Source: Streptomyces sp. NBS 14/10 (lineage in GTDB: Bacteria > Actinomycetota > Actinomycetes > Streptomycetales > Streptomycetaceae). From it: a stretch of DNA of 64,000 bases. The notes under the pieces are model-generated. The model was not told the DNA's origin. It saw only the letters and a program-made list of their open reading frames with translations, and did no database searches. The stretch's first letter is position 1, and every line of letters begins with the position of its first letter. Shown here piece after piece: positions 60,756-64,000 of the stretch. The stretch spans positions 62,001 to 126,000 of the forward strand of contig NZ_NCSM01000009.1 in NCBI RefSeq assembly GCF_002224125.1, in the 5' to 3' direction. The position numbers were made by a program, and so were the translations under genes.

Positions 60756-61721
60756 TCAGTAGCCGTAGATCATCTTGTAGGCGACCTCGGGGAGGAACTG
60801 TCCGGCCGAGGAGCCGGCTCCGACGCCGCAGTTGCCGTCGGACTCGCCCGGGGCCTTGATCCACAAGAGCATTTCGGCGCCTCCGCCCAGCTGGGTGGGG
60901 GTGCCGATACGGCGGCCTGAGGGGTTGCACCACTGGCCGTTGGAGCCGTTGCCGTTGCGGCTGCTGTCCACGACGAACGGCTTGGTGTAGCCGTAGCGGG
61001 CGTTGAGTTCCCTGTTGACGGCGTTGCCGTAGGCGGTGTTCTCGGCCGTGGTGAAGTAGTTGGAGACGTTGAGCGAGAAGCCGTGGGCCTGGCGGAGGCC
61101 GGCTTCGTGGAGGCGCTGGGCCATGGTCGCCGCGTCCGCCCAGCCCGGGTTGCCGGCGTCGAGGTAGACCCAGGTGTTGGGGGCCTGGCGGCTGAACTGG
61201 GTGAGGGCGCCGGTGAGCATGGACTCGCGTTCGTCGATCTGGGCCTGGGTCATGCAGCCGTAGTCCCCGAGCGAGTCCGGTTCGAGGATGACGACGGCCG
61301 GGCGGTTGGCTATCCCGCCGGCGAACTGGGCGATCCAGGTCGCGTAGGCGGACGGCGAAGCGGCTCCGCCCGCGGAGTGCCCGCCGCAGTAGTCGCGGTT
61401 GTAGATGTTGTAGGCGACGAAGATGGGCAGTTTGTCCCTGGAGTCCGCGGCGCCCGCGTACGCGCCGGTGGCGGTGCCGATGGCGCCGCTCCAGGAGCCG
61501 AACCAGCGGGCCATCGGGGTATTGGCGAGGGAGGCGTTGATCGCGGACGCCCGGCCGTCGCCGGGGTTGGCGGCGACCCACCTCTTCGCGCTGGAGTCGG
61601 GGTCCACGTAGAACCCGTTGGTCATAGTGGTCGGGTCGGCCGCGTGGGCGGACGGTGCGATGGCGAGCGCCAGTGGCAGAGTGAAGAGGGCTGCCACCAG
61701 GACGCGGAGTCTGCGGCGCAT
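60756..61721 (-). CDS. GH6 endo-1,4-beta-glucanase (cellulase)
   Basis: 321 residues with a Sec signal peptide (VLVAALFTLPLALAIAPSAH ending AHAAD). The single GH6 catalytic domain has FVAYNIYNRDYCGGHSAGGA, VVILEPDSLGDYGCMTQ with the catalytic acid Asp, and NVSNYFTTAENTAYGN. It ends in LLWIKAPGESDGNCGVGAGS and YGY. Open-cleft endoglucanases of this family are short like this one, while cellobiohydrolases have extra loops. It has no binding module. It is divergent from the LacI gene at 62072, and palindromes of the TGGGAGCGCTCCCA type lie between them, the motif recognised by the cellulose-utilisation repressor CebR. It would supply cello-oligosaccharides. Confidence 0.94.
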   Translation of the reverse strand: MRRRLRVLVAALFTLPLALAIAPSAHAADPTTMTNGFYVDPDSSAKRWVAANPGDGRASAINASLANTPMARWFGSWSGAIGTATGAYAGAADSRDKLPIFVAYNIYNRDYCGGHSAGGAASPSAYATWIAQFAGGIANRPAVVILEPDSLGDYGCMTQAQIDERESMLTGALTQFSRQAPNTWVYLDAGNPGWADAATMAQRLHEAGLRQAHGFSLNVSNYFTTAENTAYGNAVNRELNARYGYTKPFVVDSSRNGNGSNGQWCNPSGRRIGTPTQLGGGAEMLLWIKAPGESDGNCGVGAGSSAGQFLPEVAYKMIYGY

Positions 61722-61864
61722 GACTGTACCTCGGTTTCCTGACAGGGATGCGTCGCGCGCTCTTCTCCCGAGCGTGCGACGCGCTGAGGAAGTGCGGTGG
61801 TACGACGTCCCTTGTGCCGGCGACTCTCCGGCAGGAACGACACGTCCGAAGATCGGCAGAGCAT

Positions 61865-62025
61865 TGGGAGCGCTCCCACTGGAAGCGGTCCCAACAGCGC
61901 CGAGAACCTTTGGGGTGTGGTCGGTATCGTGTTGCGGGCTGGTGAAGCTGTCAAGGGTCGACGTACAACCCGTCCTTCACATGGCGAGGACAAAGCTCTA
62001 CAGTCCACAACTGGAAGCGCTCCCA
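61865..62025. promoter_or_regulatory. Three CebR-like operators in GH6-lacI gap
   Basis: TGGGAGCGCTCCCA at 61865-61878 is a perfect palindrome. TGGAAGCGGTCCCA at 61880-61893 adjoins it with three mismatches to perfect symmetry, and TGGAAGCGCTCCCA at 62012-62025 has one. All three fit the CebR/LacI operator family of Streptomyces. The first pair lies about 145 bases before the GH6 start and the third 47 bases before the lacI start, so both genes are probably repressed by the LacI protein. The rest of the 350-base gap holds no gene. Confidence 0.8.
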
Positions 62026-62071
62026 GCCCTCCACGCTTCCCGTCCGGTCGAGCGGGAAAGGCTCATGGCTC

Positions 62072-63085
62072 ATGGCAAAAGATGCGCCGCGTCGACAGCC
62101 GACGCTCGAGGAGGTGACCGAACTCGCCGGTGTCTCCCGCTCCGTGGCCTCCCGCGCCCTCAACAACGCACCGCACGTCAGCCGCGCAAAACGCGAGGCG
62201 GTCGAGCGGGCCGTCCGGCAACTCGGTTACGTGCCCAATCCGACCGCCCGCGCTCTGGCCACCCGCCAGACGGGAGCGGCCGCCCTGGTCGTCTCGGGAG
62301 AGGACCCGTCCATCTTCGCGGATCCGTTCTTCGCCCAGGTGATCGTGGGGGCGTCGGCCGCTCTGGAGGAGGCCGATCTGCACCTGATGCTGTGCCTGGC
62401 CGCTTCCGACCGGGGCCGCAAGCGGGTGGCGGAGCTCCTTCGCTCCAAGGGCGCCGACGGCGCGATGCTGATGGCGCTGCGTGAGAACGACCCGCTGGTC
62501 CGCATGGCCGAGGAGGCGGTGATGCCCGTCGTGTTCGGCGGCCGCCCGGTTGGTTCGGCTCCCCGGTGGTACGTGGACGTCGACAACGTCGGTGGAGCGC
62601 GCGAGGCGACCGAGTACCTGGTCTCGCGCGGTCGGACGCGCGTAGCCGCGATCTGCGGGCGTATGGACACCGAGGCCGGGCGCGCCCGGTACCGCGGCTA
62701 CCGGGACGCCATGCTGGCCACCGGCCTCGATCCGTTCCCGCCGCAGGAGGGTGACTTCACCGAGCCCAGCGGAGCCGCGGCCATGGCCGCACTGCTGGCG
62801 AAACACCCCGATCTGGACGGGGTGTTCGCCGCCAACGACAACATGGGGGCGGGAGCGCTGCGCACGTTGCGCGAGACCGGCCGACTGGTCCCCGCCGATG
62901 TGGCAGTGGTCGGCTTCGACGACCTGGCCGTCGCCCAGATCGCCGATCCGCCGCTCACCACCGTCCATCAGCCCATAGCGGCTTTGGGACGGGAGATGGC
63001 GCGCATGCTCGTCGCCCTCATCAACGGACAGGACCCCACCCCGCTGATCCTGCCCACCCGCCTGGTCACCCGCTTCAGCGCCTGA
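62072..63085 (+). CDS. LacI-family regulator (CebR-like)
   Basis: 337 residues. The DNA-binding helix-turn-helix is at about 10-32 (TLEEVTELAGVSRSVASRAL), followed by a hinge helix ending VPNPTARALATRQTGAAAL. The effector domain has EDPSIFADPFFAQVIVGAS, SKGADGAMLMALREND, VVFGGRPVG and DVDNVGGAREATEYLVSRG. It ends VAVVGFDDLAVAQIADPPLTTVHQP. The length and the palindromes upstream are those of CebR-type repressors that respond to cello-oligosaccharides. It is divergent from a cellulase gene and probably autoregulated through the site at 62012. Whether it also binds the TCGAAGCGCTTCGA sites is open; the core AGCGCT is shared but the flanks differ. Confidence 0.9.
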   Translation: MAKDAPRRQPTLEEVTELAGVSRSVASRALNNAPHVSRAKREAVERAVRQLGYVPNPTARALATRQTGAAALVVSGEDPSIFADPFFAQVIVGASAALEEADLHLMLCLAASDRGRKRVAELLRSKGADGAMLMALRENDPLVRMAEEAVMPVVFGGRPVGSAPRWYVDVDNVGGAREATEYLVSRGRTRVAAICGRMDTEAGRARYRGYRDAMLATGLDPFPPQEGDFTEPSGAAAMAALLAKHPDLDGVFAANDNMGAGALRTLRETGRLVPADVAVVGFDDLAVAQIADPPLTTVHQPIAALGREMARMLVALINGQDPTPLILPTRLVTRFSA

Positions 63086-63109
63086 CGGCTGCGCCTTGGC
63101 CTCCTTCGC

Positions 63110-64000
63110 CTACTGCCGCGGGGCCAGACCGCGTTCGCGCAGCCACTTCAGCTGCACCGCGGTGTTCCGGCCGAAGCCGCCGCCGTGGTCGGCGAAGGGC
63201 CATACGGTCATGGTCCGGTCCGCCCCCGCGTAGTGGTTGAAGGCGGCGTACACGGTGGAGGGCGGGCAGATCGGGTCCATGAGGCCGACGCTGATCAGTG
63301 CCGGGGCCGTCGCCCGGCGGGCGAAGTGGACACCGTCGAAGTAGTCGAGTGTGGCGAAGGTCGGCTCGACGCGGTGCGGACTGTGCCAGCGCAGGTACCT
63401 GGTGAGTTCCAGGTACGGGCCGTCATCGCTGATCTGCGCCGCCTGACGGAAGTGGCACAGAAACGGGAGGTCCGAAAGCACTGCCGCCACCCGGTCCGGG
63501 GCGAGTCCGGCGACCGCGAGAGCCAGGCCGCCACCCTGGCTGCCGCCCGCGGCAACGACCCGTCCGGCATCCAGCCCGGGCAGTTCGTCGATCGCGTCCA
63601 CGGCGCGTACGCAGTCCGTCATGAGGCGGCGGTAGTAGTAGTGGTCAGGTGAGTCGACGCCGCGGGTCATGAAGCCTTCGGCCCATTGCGTGCCGTCGCC
63701 CTCGCCGCGGTCCGGGGTGTCGTGGCCCTGTCCGCGGCTGTCGACGACGAGCTGGGCGTAACCGGCCGCTGACCACAGCAGGTGGTCGGTAGGAAGCCCG
63801 CGGCCGCCGGAGTACCCCATGTAGGTGACGACGACCGGCAGCGGGGCTTCGGCGCCGCGCGGGCGCAGCAGCCAGGCGGCCACAGGTTCGCCGTTCCAGC
63901 CGGGGAAGCGCACGTCGTCCACCTCGACCGTGCTCAGCAGGTGCCGGTCGGTGACCCGCTCAGCCTTCACCGCTCCGCCTCGGGCGCGGGCTTCGGTCAG
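63110..64000 (-). CDS. CE7 acetyl-xylan esterase/deacetylase, partial
   Basis: The frame is open to the window edge, so the 5' end is missing; reading inward from the edge gives LTEARARGGAV before KAERVTDRHLLSTVEVDDVR. That matches the interior of carbohydrate esterase family 7, so a GTG at 63970 is not the true start. The catalytic serine lies in AAGGSQGGGLALAV, the aspartate in GLMDPICPPSTVYAAFN and the histidine in FADHGGGF. DSRGQGHDTPD is the family's conserved segment. These enzymes are usually cytoplasmic and remove acetyl groups from short sugars. Acetyl groups decorate xyloglucan and xylan, so it fits the neighbourhood. It converges on the lacI gene with a 24-base gap. Confidence 0.9.
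   Translation of the reverse strand: MTEARARGGAVKAERVTDRHLLSTVEVDDVRFPGWNGEPVAAWLLRPRGAEAPLPVVVTYMGYSGGRGLPTDHLLWSAAGYAQLVVDSRGQGHDTPDRGEGDGTQWAEGFMTRGVDSPDHYYYRRLMTDCVRAVDAIDELPGLDAGRVVAAGGSQGGGLALAVAGLAPDRVAAVLSDLPFLCHFRQAAQISDDGPYLELTRYLRWHSPHRVEPTFATLDYFDGVHFARRATAPALISVGLMDPICPPSTVYAAFNHYAGADRTMTVWPFADHGGGFGRNTAVQLKWLRERGLAPRQ

Noticed and set aside
1..64000. CRISPR arrays, rRNA genes, complete tRNA genes or a replication origin
   Set aside because: No regularly spaced repeats, rRNA-like stretches, full cloverleaf sequences or DnaA-box clusters were found; only a tRNA 3' fragment at 7962 is present.

Overview
The window is high-GC actinobacterial DNA, most likely Streptomyces. The signs are codon use rich in G and C at third positions, frequent GTG starts with GGAGG-type ribosome sites, twin-arginine and lipoprotein signals on secreted proteins, ABC sugar importers without their own ATPase, LacI-type palindromes, and IS701, IS1634 and ISL3 debris. 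All calls rest on reading the sequence; no database search was possible.

Layout. 0-7.7 kb: broken GH36 and LacI pieces, a three-gene sugar ABC importer (750-3948), a decayed LacI gene, and a 1151-residue secreted alginate-lyase-like multidomain protein. 7.7-9.5 kb: a junction with a tRNA 3' end, a korB fragment and a broken IS701 transposase. 9.5-13.2 kb: lysR, prpF and dctA, a small tricarboxylate/dicarboxylate locus. 13.2-14.2 kb: VapBC with a toxin cut short by an IS. 14.2-43.9 kb: first and largest xyloglucan block. It has GH31 alpha-xylosidase, GH3, a three-gene importer, GH74, GH42, GH95, GH12, GH43, GH5-X2-CBM46, GH36, a second GH3, another GH42, and GH29. 44-47.7 kb: graveyard of ISs, an integrase and truncated genes, including a dead duplicate of the importer operon whose promoter and operator survive. 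47.7-49.2 kb: MarR and proline iminopeptidase. 49.3-51.3 kb: broken GH31 and an MFS exporter. 51.4-56.7 kb: second xyloglucan block (GH42, GH74, GH12). 57.2-60.6 kb: standalone condensation-domain gene, AraC regulator, PhyH dioxygenase and a 91-residue protein. 60.7-64 kb: GH6 endoglucanase, a LacI regulator with its palindromes, and a CE7 esterase cut by the window edge.

How it fits together (inference). Secreted GH74, GH12, GH5 and GH6 enzymes would cut xyloglucan and cellulose outside the cell. Importers would bring oligosaccharides in, energised by an ATPase encoded elsewhere (MsiK type). Enzymes without signal peptides would remove fucose (GH95, GH29), galactose (GH42, possibly GH36), arabinose/xylose side groups (GH43), xylose (GH31) and the glucan backbone (GH3). 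Five exact copies and two near copies of the palindrome TCGAAGCGCTTCGA, most lying just downstream of a -10-like hexamer, mark one regulon. No intact gene here is an obvious regulator for it.

The window is also a record of gene duplication and decay. It holds two GH74/GH42/GH12 sets, two GH3 genes each followed by half of a GH1 gene, a duplicated GH31-MFS segment with an internal deletion, and at least ten pseudogenes.
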